Part shown: one piece after another, positions 1 through 7,058 of the stretch
Layout of the letters: every line of letters starts with the position of its first letter
Position numbering within the stretch: the first letter of the stretch is position 1
Assembly (NCBI GenBank): GCA_028282625.1
Contig: JANQHP010000034.1
Location: forward strand, 1 to 26,484
Direction of reading: 5' to 3'
DNA length: 26,484 nucleotides
Source: Rickettsiales bacterium
Lineage (GTDB): Bacteria; Pseudomonadota; Alphaproteobacteria; Rickettsiales; UBA8987
The notes under the pieces: generated by a model
Databases searched by the model: none
What the model was told of the DNA's origin: nothing
Seen by the model: the letters and a program-made list of their open reading frames with translations, nothing else
Position numbers and translations under genes: made by a program

Positions 1-2
1 AT

Positions 3-428
3 GATTGTTTAGCTGGGCCGCAGACCCCAGAGAAAGCAAAGCAATCATCATTTGTTGCTTTAGATGTTAGAAGGAAAAGGTTCGGAAGTTTTGATAAACG
101 AGAATCCGAAAGCGAGATGCTAAGTGTATTAGTAATGACAGAATTTTCTCATTGGGAAGAAAAAAGTCAAAATATGATCCGTGCATGTATTGATAGAAAC
201 TTTGTAATTGAAGATAATCTTATTATTGATGCATTCGTTCGTTTTGAAGAGAAGTTCGGTGATGACTTCTATAATAGGATAACAAAAGACAGCTTTGAGA
301 ACGACAACGATGTACGAGAGTTAGCGCTTCAAATCGTCAACGAAAAGAACGGAAGAATCTTTAGAGATATAGACGACAATAGGCTATACACTCTAACCAT
401 TGAAGAAAATAAGCTAAAGTACAGATAG
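3..428 (+). CDS. Unknown protein, C-terminal part only (5' end cut by window edge)
   Basis: The reading frame is open from base 3 to the stop at 426-428, with no stop before the first internal ATG at 117, so the gene most likely starts left of the window. About 141 residues are visible. The segment is charged and soluble, with no membrane span, and its last 60 residues are rich in Asp, Glu and Asn. I recognise no family. It converges on a DNA methyltransferase with only two bases between the stops. In mobile elements a gene beside a methyltransferase is sometimes its restriction endonuclease or another defence gene, but nothing in this fragment proves that. If translation instead begins at the ATG at 117, the protein would be 103 residues; the lack of a Shine-Dalgarno site there and the coding look of the upstream frame argue against it. 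Confidence 0.55.
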   Translation, partial: DCLAGPQTPEKAKQSSFVALDVRRKRFGSFDKRESESEMLSVLVMTEFSHWEEKSQNMIRACIDRNFVIEDNLIIDAFVRFEEKFGDDFYNRITKDSFENDNDVRELALQIVNEKNGRIFRDIDDNRLYTLTIEENKLKYR

Positions 429-430
429 CA

Positions 431-1690
431 CTACTTTTTGAATATTAGGATTCCATCCCTCTTTTCTGCCTGCTCCCCATGGTAATCAGCACGGTGATTA
501 TAAGCATATTTCCCCAACCCATAATGTGTCGTTCTATAGTTTATTTCTTGCAGTGAGTATCCAATGTCTTCTACAATATTTATTGTTCTATCAAGCACAT
601 TTATAAGCTTACCATTTCTTGTGCAATCACCAATCACAATAGCTAAATAGCCCCCTTCTTCCTGGATGTTAAATGTTTCCTGGTAACAGTTTTTTAAATG
701 TAAGAAATATCTTTCTGTAATACTTTCATTTGCGGGGTGGGCTTTCATTTCCTTTTTGTGGAGATTACATTCTCCATCGGTGTATTGTTCTTCAAAAGGC
801 TTTCCCCAGAAATATTCTAGATTAAACACAGGAGAATAATTAAAGCTATTTAAGTACGGAGGGTGGCTTACAACCAAATAGCATAGGTTATCTCGGAATT
901 TTAGTGGAAGGTTTGTATTATCACCCAACAAACATTCTGATATTGTTGAATCTTCTGCATACTGTTGAAACTCTGCATGATCTACACACATGTCAGAAAC
1001 TTTCTTTGAAAAAGCGGCTATTACACACCTCTGTTTCTTTGACTTGTTGATATGAGGCCTGACCTCTCCATCGTGAGCTTTTGATACTCGCCGAATTATT
1101 CCAATAAATGCAACTAATAAGAAATCTTTTACAGGCGATTGTTCTATGTTCAGAAGAATGTTCTGTATTGTAATTAAATCTCTTGCCGCAGTTTCCTCAA
1201 ACCATTTATCAAGGTATGGATCAGGCGTAATTTCTGTGCTGCCTCTATCTTTCTCAAACATTTTTATTATATTTTTAAGGGCCTCTTTAACTTGTGATAT
1301 GTTTATAACCTTAGTTTTTACATTTGATGCTAAAACAGAAAGCCAGCTGATATCTAATCCATGAGATTTGATTCCTCGTAACTTTGCTTCGACTAATGTA
1401 GTACCCGATCCACAAAAGTTATCTAAAACATAGTGATTAGCAGAGGGCGGAGGAATTTGGTCAAGAATTTGTCCTGCGGTTACGGAAGGAAATTTTCCAT
1501 AATAACGATAGTGGCTATGGGTTAGATATGATAGTTGCTTTATTGTATAAGGGATATCCCAGCTATTTATAGAAATACCACCTTCTTTAGAAAGATTAGT
1601 AACTAAAGGCATATGTTTTTGAAAAATAGTTTCGGATATATTGAAAAGATTAGGTGTTTCCGCTGGAATATTCACAACAAACTCTCTCAT
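431..1690 (-). CDS. Site-specific DNA methyltransferase (N4/N6 amino type)
   Basis: 419 residues. It should transfer a methyl group from S-adenosylmethionine to an exocyclic amino group of adenine or cytosine in DNA. The SAM-binding motif I is NFCGSGTT at residues 91-98. The catalytic motif IV is SHPPY at 275-279, of the S-x-P-P-Y form often seen in N4-cytosine methyltransferases. About 175 residues separate the two, room for a target-recognition region, so the order is SAM site, recognition region, catalytic site. It has its own promoter and a very short leader with no clear Shine-Dalgarno site. No restriction enzyme is visible on its strand; the convergent partial gene at the left edge is the only candidate partner. 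It may be an orphan methyltransferase or half of a restriction-modification pair. The family is secure, the target sequence unknown. Confidence 0.85.
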   Translation of the reverse strand: MREFVVNIPAETPNLFNISETIFQKHMPLVTNLSKEGGISINSWDIPYTIKQLSYLTHSHYRYYGKFPSVTAGQILDQIPPPSANHYVLDNFCGSGTTLVEAKLRGIKSHGLDISWLSVLASNVKTKVINISQVKEALKNIIKMFEKDRGSTEITPDPYLDKWFEETAARDLITIQNILLNIEQSPVKDFLLVAFIGIIRRVSKAHDGEVRPHINKSKKQRCVIAAFSKKVSDMCVDHAEFQQYAEDSTISECLLGDNTNLPLKFRDNLCYLVVSHPPYLNSFNYSPVFNLEYFWGKPFEEQYTDGECNLHKKEMKAHPANESITERYFLHLKNCYQETFNIQEEGGYLAIVIGDCTRNGKLINVLDRTINIVEDIGYSLQEINYRTTHYGLGKYAYNHRADYHGEQAEKRDGILIFKK

Positions 1691-1711
1691 GATAAAATGG
1701 TTCTTAAAGTC

Positions 1712-1739
1712 ATCATAATGCGGATGGGAAATAAGTCAA
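1712..1739 (-). promoter_or_regulatory. Sigma-70 promoter of the methyltransferase gene
   Basis: On the minus strand TTGACT (1739 to 1734) and TATGAT (1717 to 1712) are separated by 16 bases. Both boxes match the consensus at five of six positions. Transcription would start near 1705, leaving a leader of about 15 bases before the ATG at 1690. This lets the methyltransferase be expressed independently of the rest of the element, as is common for modification genes. Confidence 0.6.
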
Positions 1740-1752
1740 ACATTGGCTTATA

Positions 1753-1983
1753 TTATTTCTGCTCATCGCGATAATACTTATCTTTACATTCCTTCTTTTC
1801 CTCTTTCAGCTCCACATCTTGCTGCTTACCAAATGGCCTCATTATCACTGCGACCATCTCTTTGAAAAAGTAGAAGAAGCCGAGGAACACACCGCATACG
1901 CCTAAGCCGATGAGTGCTTGCACCCAAGGAGTAAGTTGTGAGAATTTGTTGAGCATGTCTGCTAGAAATGAATATTCGTTCAT
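1753..1983 (-). CDS. Small single-span membrane protein, unknown function
   Basis: 76 residues. A hydrophobic segment covers about residues 20-42 (Val-Gln-Ala-Leu-Ile-Gly to Phe-Tyr-Phe-Phe), preceded by a short amphipathic start and followed by a highly charged, Lys/Glu-rich tail, so the C-terminus is probably cytoplasmic. There is no signal-peptidase site, so it should stay anchored in the inner membrane. The start is supported by a GGAG site eight bases upstream of the ATG. It lies between the repeat-rich non-coding block and the methyltransferase, and its leader contains a strong hairpin (2011-2034). The size and layout would fit a holin-like or accessory membrane protein, but I recognise no family and assign no role. 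Confidence 0.6.
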   Translation of the reverse strand: MNEYSFLADMLNKFSQLTPWVQALIGLGVCGVFLGFFYFFKEMVAVIMRPFGKQQDVELKEEKKECKDKYYRDEQK

Positions 1984-2010
1984 GGTTTAACTCCGTTTTG
2001 TTAGTAAAAC

Positions 2011-2034
2011 GGCCACCAGATTCCTCTGGTAGCC
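2011..2034. repeat. Hairpin in the leader of the small membrane protein gene
   Basis: The stem is ACCAGA (2015-2020) and TCTGGT (2025-2030) around a TTCC loop, extended by GGC/GCC across one C-A mismatch. On the minus strand it is followed by CGTTTTA, so it could act as a weak terminator or attenuator about 28 bases before the ATG at 1983. The T-run is poor, so a regulatory hairpin is equally possible. Confidence 0.55.
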
Positions 2035-2115
2035 GGGGAGTTTAGAAAACCGAACCTAGGGACGGCCATGACGCTTTCAGCGCAAGCCTATTGTATAACG
2101 CCATCTCCCCGACCA
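2034..2115. ncRNA. Candidate structured RNA with tRNA-like closing helix
   Basis: CGGGGAG (2034-2040) pairs perfectly with CTCCCCG (2105-2111), a 7-bp closing helix around a 64-base interior. Read on the plus strand, the helix is followed directly by ACCA (2112-2115), the arrangement at a tRNA 3' end. Inside is a second hairpin: GGC/GCC (2064-2066, 2086-2088) and ACGCT/AGCGC (2071-2075, 2079-2083, one G-U pair). There is no T-loop TTCRA motif and no normal D-arm, so it is not an ordinary tRNA. The strand is uncertain, since on the minus strand it would be part of the leader of the small membrane protein gene. The pairing is seen directly; that it is a stable RNA is inference. Confidence 0.35.
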
Positions 2116-2284
2116 TAAGATCGAGAAAATGGACCAATTAATGACTGGTACCAGCCACCTAGATTTAGAGGTTCTAACGCCCCAGAACGCCTTTTGTGAC
2201 GTTCATGCCGAAGATAGTAGGTCGAATGATGGAAAAAGTAAATGATTTCAGAGTGAATGACTAGGATCAGTCTTTTTGAGTGTC

Positions 2285-2423
2285 CGCACAGGATTTTTTT
2301 GCGTTTTCTTGTAACTCGTTACCTTTTTGATAGTTTATTACGCCTGTTTCCAACCAAAACAAGGACTTAGGTTTTTAAAAAAGGTAACAAGTAACCCCTC
2401 TTACGTGTAACCTTTCCTGTGCG
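2285..2423. repeat. Large imperfect palindrome with GTAAC repeats
   Basis: The arms are 44 and 46 bases long. Outer ends match as CGCACAGGA (2285-2293) and TCCTGTGCG (2415-2423); inner ends match as GTTACCTTTTT (2318-2328) and AAAAAGGTAAC (2378-2388). The word GTAAC or its complement occurs at 2311, 2318, 2384, 2391 and 2407, some copies paired head to head with a two-base gap. These words could be binding sites (iterons) for the primase-helicase or the AlpA-like protein. Confidence 0.65.
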
Positions 2424-2426
2424 CGA

Positions 2427-2523
2427 CTGAGGTGACTAGGCAGATTTCATATTCTATTTTACATATACATATCATTCAAAATGATACCTATGAAAGAATA
2501 GCAAAACACCCTAGCCACCTCAG
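2427..2523. repeat. 13-bp inverted repeat flanking an AT-rich segment
   Basis: CTGAGGTGACTAG (2427-2439) and CTAGCCACCTCAG (2511-2523) are inverted repeats with one mismatch. Between them lies a strongly AT-rich stretch with the small palindrome ATCATTCAAAATGAT. The core word AGCCACCT recurs at 2153-2160. The repeat ends five bases before the stop codon of the primase gene. A 71-base loop is too large for a normal terminator, so a DNA-unwinding element or protein-binding dyad is the more likely reading. Confidence 0.5.
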
Positions 2524-2528
2524 ACACC

Positions 2529-4910
2529 TTACAAATCCGAAAGTTCGTCAATCACTTCCTCCCGTGGAGTTAAACGAACCCCTGTGAAGACATATACTCT
2601 CTTTTTGTCCTCACCGAGTACCTTACGATCCGAATCGATCATATCATCGGCACTCCGCAGATCACGAGCAAACACGGCAATTGTCTTAGGTGATTTGTGC
2701 CCATTATCCTGACACCACCACTGATAAGACTGATATAATTTACCCTTCTCCACGTAGTATGATTCACCGATATCACAACAATCCTCAATGAATGAGAGTA
2801 GAGGATTACTAAGACGTTTACTCTCCTCCAGCAGATTTTTTGACGAACTCGGCTGAATGAAATATCCACGTTGCAAGAGACGTGTGCGCCCCTCCAGCGA
2901 CCAGAGGAAGATGTAGGGTAACTCCTCCAGTAGTTTTGTCGTCAAGTCAGGGTCCTCTTTCGCGTAAAATGATTTTCGAGTGCTGAGGTAAATGAACCGA
3001 CTTGAGAGCGCATCATTCGCATCCATCAATTGCGGAATCTCGTTCGAAATGAGGAACATTCGTGACGTGAGTTTCCCACTCCACGGTTCCTTATATTTCC
3101 GATCGACAATGATGTTATCCTCACCACTGATTGAAAGTAAATTCCCAATGATCGTCTTAATATCAGACTGACCACTGACACGTACATCCGGAAAAATTCC
3201 GAGTAACTTACCCAAGAACGGTTGAAGTCCGAAATTACCAGATAAACTACTCAGGTTTGATGAACACACATTGGACGACCCCAACATTGCTGTGATGACC
3301 CTCGCGACTGTCCCCTTACCAGAGCGTTTTGGCCCGAGTAACATGACCATCTTTTGAAATGAGGTAATTGGAGTAATCATGTATCCAAAGATTTCTTGTA
3401 GTGTGTTGATTGTCTCACGATCACCATCGAATATTTGATCCAAAAACTCTAACCACTTCGTTGGTTTCCCTTCCTCCACATAGTCGTATGGTAAACTATT
3501 CAATGTGAAGAAGTGAGGTGTGTGCGGAAGTAGTCTTCGCGTTGGAATATGAAGAATTCCATTTTTGAAACTTACATAATCCGTTGCTTCTTTGGCAGGA
3601 TCATCCAACCACACTGGAGGAGAGGAAGTTTCCAACAATGTCTTCGTTGTGAGCGCGTCCATCACACCACTAATATCCGTCATCTTTGGATGAAAAGGTA
3701 TCACCTGACCTTCTTTACCCTCTTTCACGGAATGATCTAAATAGGTGCGAATTTCGGCACGCACCCCTTCGTCTACCCGTGTGTGATAACTGGTTGATCG
3801 ATAATGAAACCAATCGCCCATATTACGAATGAGTGTGTTGACCCCTGATACCTGAAAACGATCTTCCATCAATGAGCGTGCGATACCTGTTTGATTGTTC
3901 GGATTGAAGACCTTAGGTAGTTGGATACCCAACTTCTCAAGATAGTCATGTTTGGTACGACCAGAACAACTTTGATGCATACATTTGAATCCACCACCTT
4001 GATACCCTCCCGTATGAGGAGGGTAGTAGACCGTTGATGTTTCATTCGACTCCACACTATGACTATCTGAAAACGGACAGATAATATTCATCTTCCCGTC
4101 ACTCGCGATAGACTTCACATACCCATTCTCGTTCAAAAATACGGCAACTGGATCATTCTTGAGCGTATCACTCAATACCTGAAGACGTGATGGTACGATT
4201 TCAGCAGAGAAAGAAGAGGTGTCCATCACTAACTCGACTTCATCCCCATTCTCACCCTCTATGAGCCCACTACGTTGAATAACAGGATCAACCACACCTT
4301 CTTCAAAGATCGGATTCGCGGTAAAATGAATTTGTACTGGATTAAAGACGGAATGATCACTCGCGAGCGAAGTAGATGTCGCCCATTGTTTCAATTCAGC
4401 ACTGGTCTGAGGCGTTTTCAGCCAAAACCACAAATGTACCTTGAGGATATGTTCTTTACCCTTCTTGCCCGCACTACTGGAAAGTTGCCAATGAAAGGTT
4501 TTGCCTTGGAAACACTCAGGTAACATATCTTCGATATATTCCTGTATCGCCTCCATCGGCTCCTTCACAGGATCAAAGAACTCAGGTTCAAAGTCATCCA
4601 CCTCAATCATTACAGAATGAAGTGGTTGATCGTCAAACACATCCAAAATACGACGAACCTTACCCTCTTGATAGTCAGGATCGACGTGCCTAGCGTGGTC
4701 ATTCCCTTTGTAACGACCACGGATAAGACAGGATTGACGTTTCTCTTCCAGTGATGTCAGTAATGTGGAGAATTCCGAGATATTACCGACCGTATAGGTG
4801 TCATAATCAAAGTATTTCGCGTTAGCAGACGGAACAATCGTCCCGTCTGCCTTCCATATCTTCGCCAAATCCAGTGTATTATGCGTCAGTACATATAAGG
4901 TATCAGCCAT
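2529..4910 (-). CDS. P4-alpha-like primase-helicase (replication protein)
   Basis: 793 residues from the ATG at 4910, chosen because AGGAGGG lies five bases upstream. It should prime and unwind DNA to replicate the element. The N-terminal third (to about 240) resembles a primase-type domain. A zinc site follows: C278, H284, C310, C315. The C-terminal part is a superfamily 3 helicase of the D5/P4 type, with Walker A GPKRSGKGT at 526-534, a Walker B-like IFPD at 572-575 and an Asn-containing motif MFLISNEIPQ at 618-627. The C-terminal 80 residues look like a winged-helix DNA-binding end. The start overlaps the stop of the AlpA-like gene by eight bases, so translation is probably coupled. A repeat-rich non-coding block follows the gene. 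Helicase and zinc parts are clear; the exact primase fold is less certain. Confidence 0.88.
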   Translation of the reverse strand: MADTLYVLTHNTLDLAKIWKADGTIVPSANAKYFDYDTYTVGNISEFSTLLTSLEEKRQSCLIRGRYKGNDHARHVDPDYQEGKVRRILDVFDDQPLHSVMIEVDDFEPEFFDPVKEPMEAIQEYIEDMLPECFQGKTFHWQLSSSAGKKGKEHILKVHLWFWLKTPQTSAELKQWATSTSLASDHSVFNPVQIHFTANPIFEEGVVDPVIQRSGLIEGENGDEVELVMDTSSFSAEIVPSRLQVLSDTLKNDPVAVFLNENGYVKSIASDGKMNIICPFSDSHSVESNETSTVYYPPHTGGYQGGGFKCMHQSCSGRTKHDYLEKLGIQLPKVFNPNNQTGIARSLMEDRFQVSGVNTLIRNMGDWFHYRSTSYHTRVDEGVRAEIRTYLDHSVKEGKEGQVIPFHPKMTDISGVMDALTTKTLLETSSPPVWLDDPAKEATDYVSFKNGILHIPTRRLLPHTPHFFTLNSLPYDYVEEGKPTKWLEFLDQIFDGDRETINTLQEIFGYMITPITSFQKMVMLLGPKRSGKGTVARVITAMLGSSNVCSSNLSSLSGNFGLQPFLGKLLGIFPDVRVSGQSDIKTIIGNLLSISGEDNIIVDRKYKEPWSGKLTSRMFLISNEIPQLMDANDALSSRFIYLSTRKSFYAKEDPDLTTKLLEELPYIFLWSLEGRTRLLQRGYFIQPSSSKNLLEESKRLSNPLLSFIEDCCDIGESYYVEKGKLYQSYQWWCQDNGHKSPKTIAVFARDLRSADDMIDSDRKVLGEDKKRVYVFTGVRLTPREEVIDELSDL

Positions 4911-5112
4911 TGTTACCCTCCTGCGGATTATGTTCAGGAAGGTTGGCAATCCAACGTTCAAGTTCGGAAGACGGTATTAAGGTTCGATTTCCAAATTTTT
5001 TCGCTTTGATCTCACCGCTATTGATAAGGTCATATACCGTACTTCGGCAAATGCCGAGCACTTCAACCGCACTCGCAATAGAGTGTAATTGTTTAAGGTT
5101 CTGTTCAGTCAT
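4903..5112 (-). CDS. AlpA/excisionase-like helix-turn-helix protein
   Basis: 69 residues from the ATG at 5112, which has AAAAGGAG six bases upstream; in-frame ATGs further up have no such site. The protein is a single small DNA-binding domain: ASAVEVLGICRSTVYDLI (about residues 13-30) is the helix-turn-helix and the following KAKKFGNRTLIPSSELERWI is the wing and closing helix of the MerR-like HTH_17/AlpA type. Proteins of this group act as excisionases, or as activators of integrase or primase genes in P4-like elements. It lies upstream of and overlaps the primase gene, and its ribosome binding site falls in the arm of a long hairpin. Whether it works as a recombination directionality factor or as a transcription factor cannot be read from the sequence. 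Confidence 0.8.
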   Translation of the reverse strand: MTEQNLKQLHSIASAVEVLGICRSTVYDLINSGEIKAKKFGNRTLIPSSELERWIANLPEHNPQEGNNG

Positions 5113-5160
5113 AATAACTCCTTTTGCTAACCAGCACATCATTGTGCCTTAGGAGTTATT
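5113..5160 (-). promoter_or_regulatory. Hairpin that would bury the ribosome binding site of the AlpA-like gene
   Basis: AATAACTCCT (5113-5122) and AGGAGTTATT (5151-5160) form a perfect 10-bp inverted repeat. In the minus-strand transcript the 3' arm holds the AGGAG of the AlpA-like gene. An inner hairpin GCACA/TGTGC (5134-5138, 5143-5147, loop TCAT) sits inside. Folding would hide the ribosome binding site from ribosomes; alternatively the dyad is a protein operator. Confidence 0.55.
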
Positions 5161-5200
5161 CTTCCTGCCCTTGAACTCACTAAATAGACGGAGAGATATT

Positions 5201-5707
5201 TTATGAGTGGTCTTCGTTGTACTCAGGATCAGATTGAATCGCTAAACGTTCTTCTTCAAATCGTTTCAATTCATCCTTTGAAAAATTGTTCCAGTAATTT
5301 AACAGCCGACCTTTACCACTAAACTCTTTACCCGAATCTTGTGTTTTCACATTCTCAGGTGTGAACTTCTTCGCATAGAGGTCTATCCGCTCCTGTACAG
5401 AGCGATCTACTTTGATTTCGTTACCCTCATCATCGATATCATCAAACGCATCTACAATATCCATATAGGCAAGGAACCGTTCCTTTTCTTCGGCTGACAT
5501 AATCGAACGTCGACCTGCCTTCTTCGCTTCAAGAGGAGGTAAACCAACCATACGAAGGCACAATTCCCGCCATTGCGCTTTTCCATGCGTAAGGCGAATA
5601 GGATTCAGCCCGTGTTCCTCGCAAAGACGGTTGAGATTTTCCTGCGCTTTGTTCAACTCGTCCTGCGAAATACCTTTTAAGCGTTTCTCTAGTTCTGTCT
5701 TAGCCAT
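5201..5707 (-). CDS. Unknown protein coupled to the integrase
   Basis: 168 residues, soluble, charged and mainly helical by composition, with no membrane span or signal peptide. The N-terminal half is Lys/Glu-rich (LEKRLKGISQDELNKAQENL); the middle has an acidic patch around DAFDDIDDEGNE (about residues 87-98). I recognise no family. Its ATG shares one base with the stop codon of the integrase (TAATG), and GGAG lies nine bases upstream, so it is almost certainly translated with the integrase. That points to a role in recombination, element control or copy number, but this is inference from position alone. Confidence 0.7.
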   Translation of the reverse strand: MAKTELEKRLKGISQDELNKAQENLNRLCEEHGLNPIRLTHGKAQWRELCLRMVGLPPLEAKKAGRRSIMSAEEKERFLAYMDIVDAFDDIDDEGNEIKVDRSVQERIDLYAKKFTPENVKTQDSGKEFSGKGRLLNYWNNFSKDELKRFEEERLAIQSDPEYNEDHS

Positions 5708-6909
5708 TAGCTAATCTCCATCCCCGCTTTTTCCAGATAATCACCCCACCATTGCATCATCTCGGCTCGTTGAGGAAGATATTCCGCGTGATTATAGGCA
5801 GCGCGGACTTGATCGCGCTCACCATGTGAAAGTTGCGCTTCGATCCAATCACGATTGAAGCTGTTTTCATTTAAAATCGTGGAGGCAGTATGACGGAATC
5901 CGTGTGCCGTTGTTTCCCCACGATACCCCATATTCTTAATCGCGCGCAAGAATGTACCGTCACTCATCGTTTTGCGTGGATTTGACATACTTGGAAAGAC
6001 ATACCCACTATAGCTTTCACCAGAGATCGCGTAGAGTTTCTTGAGCACCGTCAGCGATTGTATGCAAAGTGGAATAATATGCGGAGCATCCATCTTCATC
6101 CGTTCCGACGGAATTCTCCATTGTTTCTTCTCAAAGTCGATCTCACTCCATTCTGCGCCACGAATTTCACCTGGACGTAAAAATGTCAGGATAAGTAGCT
6201 GAAACCCCAATTTTGTGAGTGGATTACCGTTATACTTGCTCTCATACTGATTCAGTTCCTTGAGAAACTTCGGCAACTGACTCTCTTTTAAATGAGCGTA
6301 ATTACTACTTTTGACAGGTTGAAGTGCGCCTTTGAGGTTCATCGTTACGTCAAATTCTGCGCGATCTGTTGCAATCGCATAGCGGAATATCTGACCGCAA
6401 TGTTGCAATTGACGATGTGCGAGGTCACGATTTCCTTTTGCTTCTAGCACACGAACCGCACTCAACACTTCAGGAGCGCGAATATCACGTATCGGCAAAT
6501 GACCAATCGCAGGAAAAATATTCGCTTCCAACCGTGTCAGGATCGTTTTTGCATGTGCTTCTGACCATTTATGATGATTCTGCGAGTGCCATTCACGCGC
6601 AATCGATTCAAAATCATTCTCTTTGCTGATCGCCTTCATCACTTTTTCGCGACGTTTTACATCGGCAGGATTAACCCCTTGTGTGATGAGTTTGCGTGCG
6701 TCATTCCGTAGAATACGTGCTTCTTTGAGCGAAACCCGAGGATATGGCCCAAAGGTCAGTTGATCGCGTTTACCCTCAATACGGAAGTTCATCCGCCAAT
6801 ATTTGCCACCTTTTGGATTCACTTCGAGATAGAGACAATCCCCATCTGCGACCCGATAGAGTTTTTCTTTAGGCTTTAAGGCCTTGATTTTCAATTCCGT
6901 TAGAGGCAT
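5707..6909 (-). CDS. P4-type tyrosine recombinase (integrase)
   Basis: 400 residues from the ATG at 6909. It catalyses site-specific recombination between the element and the chromosome at tRNA-Glu. The first 90 residues are the DUF4102-type arm-binding domain (MPLTELKIKALKPKEKLYRV onward). A core-binding domain covers about 100-200 and the catalytic domain about 210-380. Catalytic residues visible are R245 (in LRPGE), H337 and R340 (HGFRH), H362 (LSHGE) and the nucleophile Y372 (AAYNH). The frame is open upstream as far as 6999, but family members start at this Met. AAGGAAA lies 11 bases before it, and the upstream stretch is made of regulatory repeats. The start of the gene faces the tRNA, as expected for an integrase beside its attachment site. 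Confidence 0.92.
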   Translation of the reverse strand: MPLTELKIKALKPKEKLYRVADGDCLYLEVNPKGGKYWRMNFRIEGKRDQLTFGPYPRVSLKEARILRNDARKLITQGVNPADVKRREKVMKAISKENDFESIAREWHSQNHHKWSEAHAKTILTRLEANIFPAIGHLPIRDIRAPEVLSAVRVLEAKGNRDLAHRQLQHCGQIFRYAIATDRAEFDVTMNLKGALQPVKSSNYAHLKESQLPKFLKELNQYESKYNGNPLTKLGFQLLILTFLRPGEIRGAEWSEIDFEKKQWRIPSERMKMDAPHIIPLCIQSLTVLKKLYAISGESYSGYVFPSMSNPRKTMSDGTFLRAIKNMGYRGETTAHGFRHTASTILNENSFNRDWIEAQLSHGERDQVRAAYNHAEYLPQRAEMMQWWGDYLEKAGMEIS

Positions 6910-6911
6910 CC

Positions 6912-6962
6912 GACAGTACATTTCCTTATAATGACAGTATATTCTGTCATTTATACTGTCAC
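6912..6962 (-). promoter_or_regulatory. Integrase promoter overlain by repeated TGACAG operators
   Basis: TGACAGTATA (6932-6941) and TATACTGTCA (6952-6961) form a perfect 10-bp inverted repeat. A further CTGTCA lies between them (6944-6949) and GACAGTA occurs again at 6912-6918. On the minus strand GTGACA (6962 to 6957) and TATACT (6941 to 6936), 15 bases apart, could be a promoter whose boxes coincide with the repeats. A repressor or excisionase bound here would switch the integrase. Confidence 0.5.
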
Positions 6963-6973
6963 GTTTCGCGGTT

Positions 6974-7058
6974 ATATGTAAATACATATGTGCACGCATG
7001 GACGCATAATGCCCCGAAGGCCTTGATATATAAGGATTTATATGGACGTGTATGGATG
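6974..7058. repeat. Repeats between integrase and tRNA, candidate integrase arm sites
   Basis: ATATGT AAAT ACATAT (6974-6989) is a dyad. ATGGACG occurs at 6998-7004 and 7042-7048, with the near copy ATGGATG at 7052-7058. Short direct repeats between an integrase gene and its attachment site are commonly the arm-type binding sites of the enzyme; the assignment here is inference. Confidence 0.35.

Larger units (their letters stand above)
1984..2528. other. 545-base non-coding block beside the primase gene; candidate origin of replication
   Basis: I see no gene in this stretch. From left to right it holds a hairpin (2011-2034), the structured-RNA candidate (2034-2115), three AACGCC words (2097-2102, 2176-2181, 2186-2191), a large imperfect palindrome (2285-2423) with repeated GTAAC words, and a 13-bp inverted repeat (2427-2439 and 2511-2523) flanking an AT-rich stretch. 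P4-like elements replicate from origins with short repeats bound by their primase-helicase, and an AT-rich segment beside repeats is the usual look of an origin. The origin role is inference from the sequence and its position next to the primase gene. Confidence 0.45.

Noticed and set aside
2034..2115. Ordinary tRNA gene
   Set aside because: The closing helix and ACCA fit, but there is no TTCRA T-loop, no D-arm and no proper anticodon arm on either strand.
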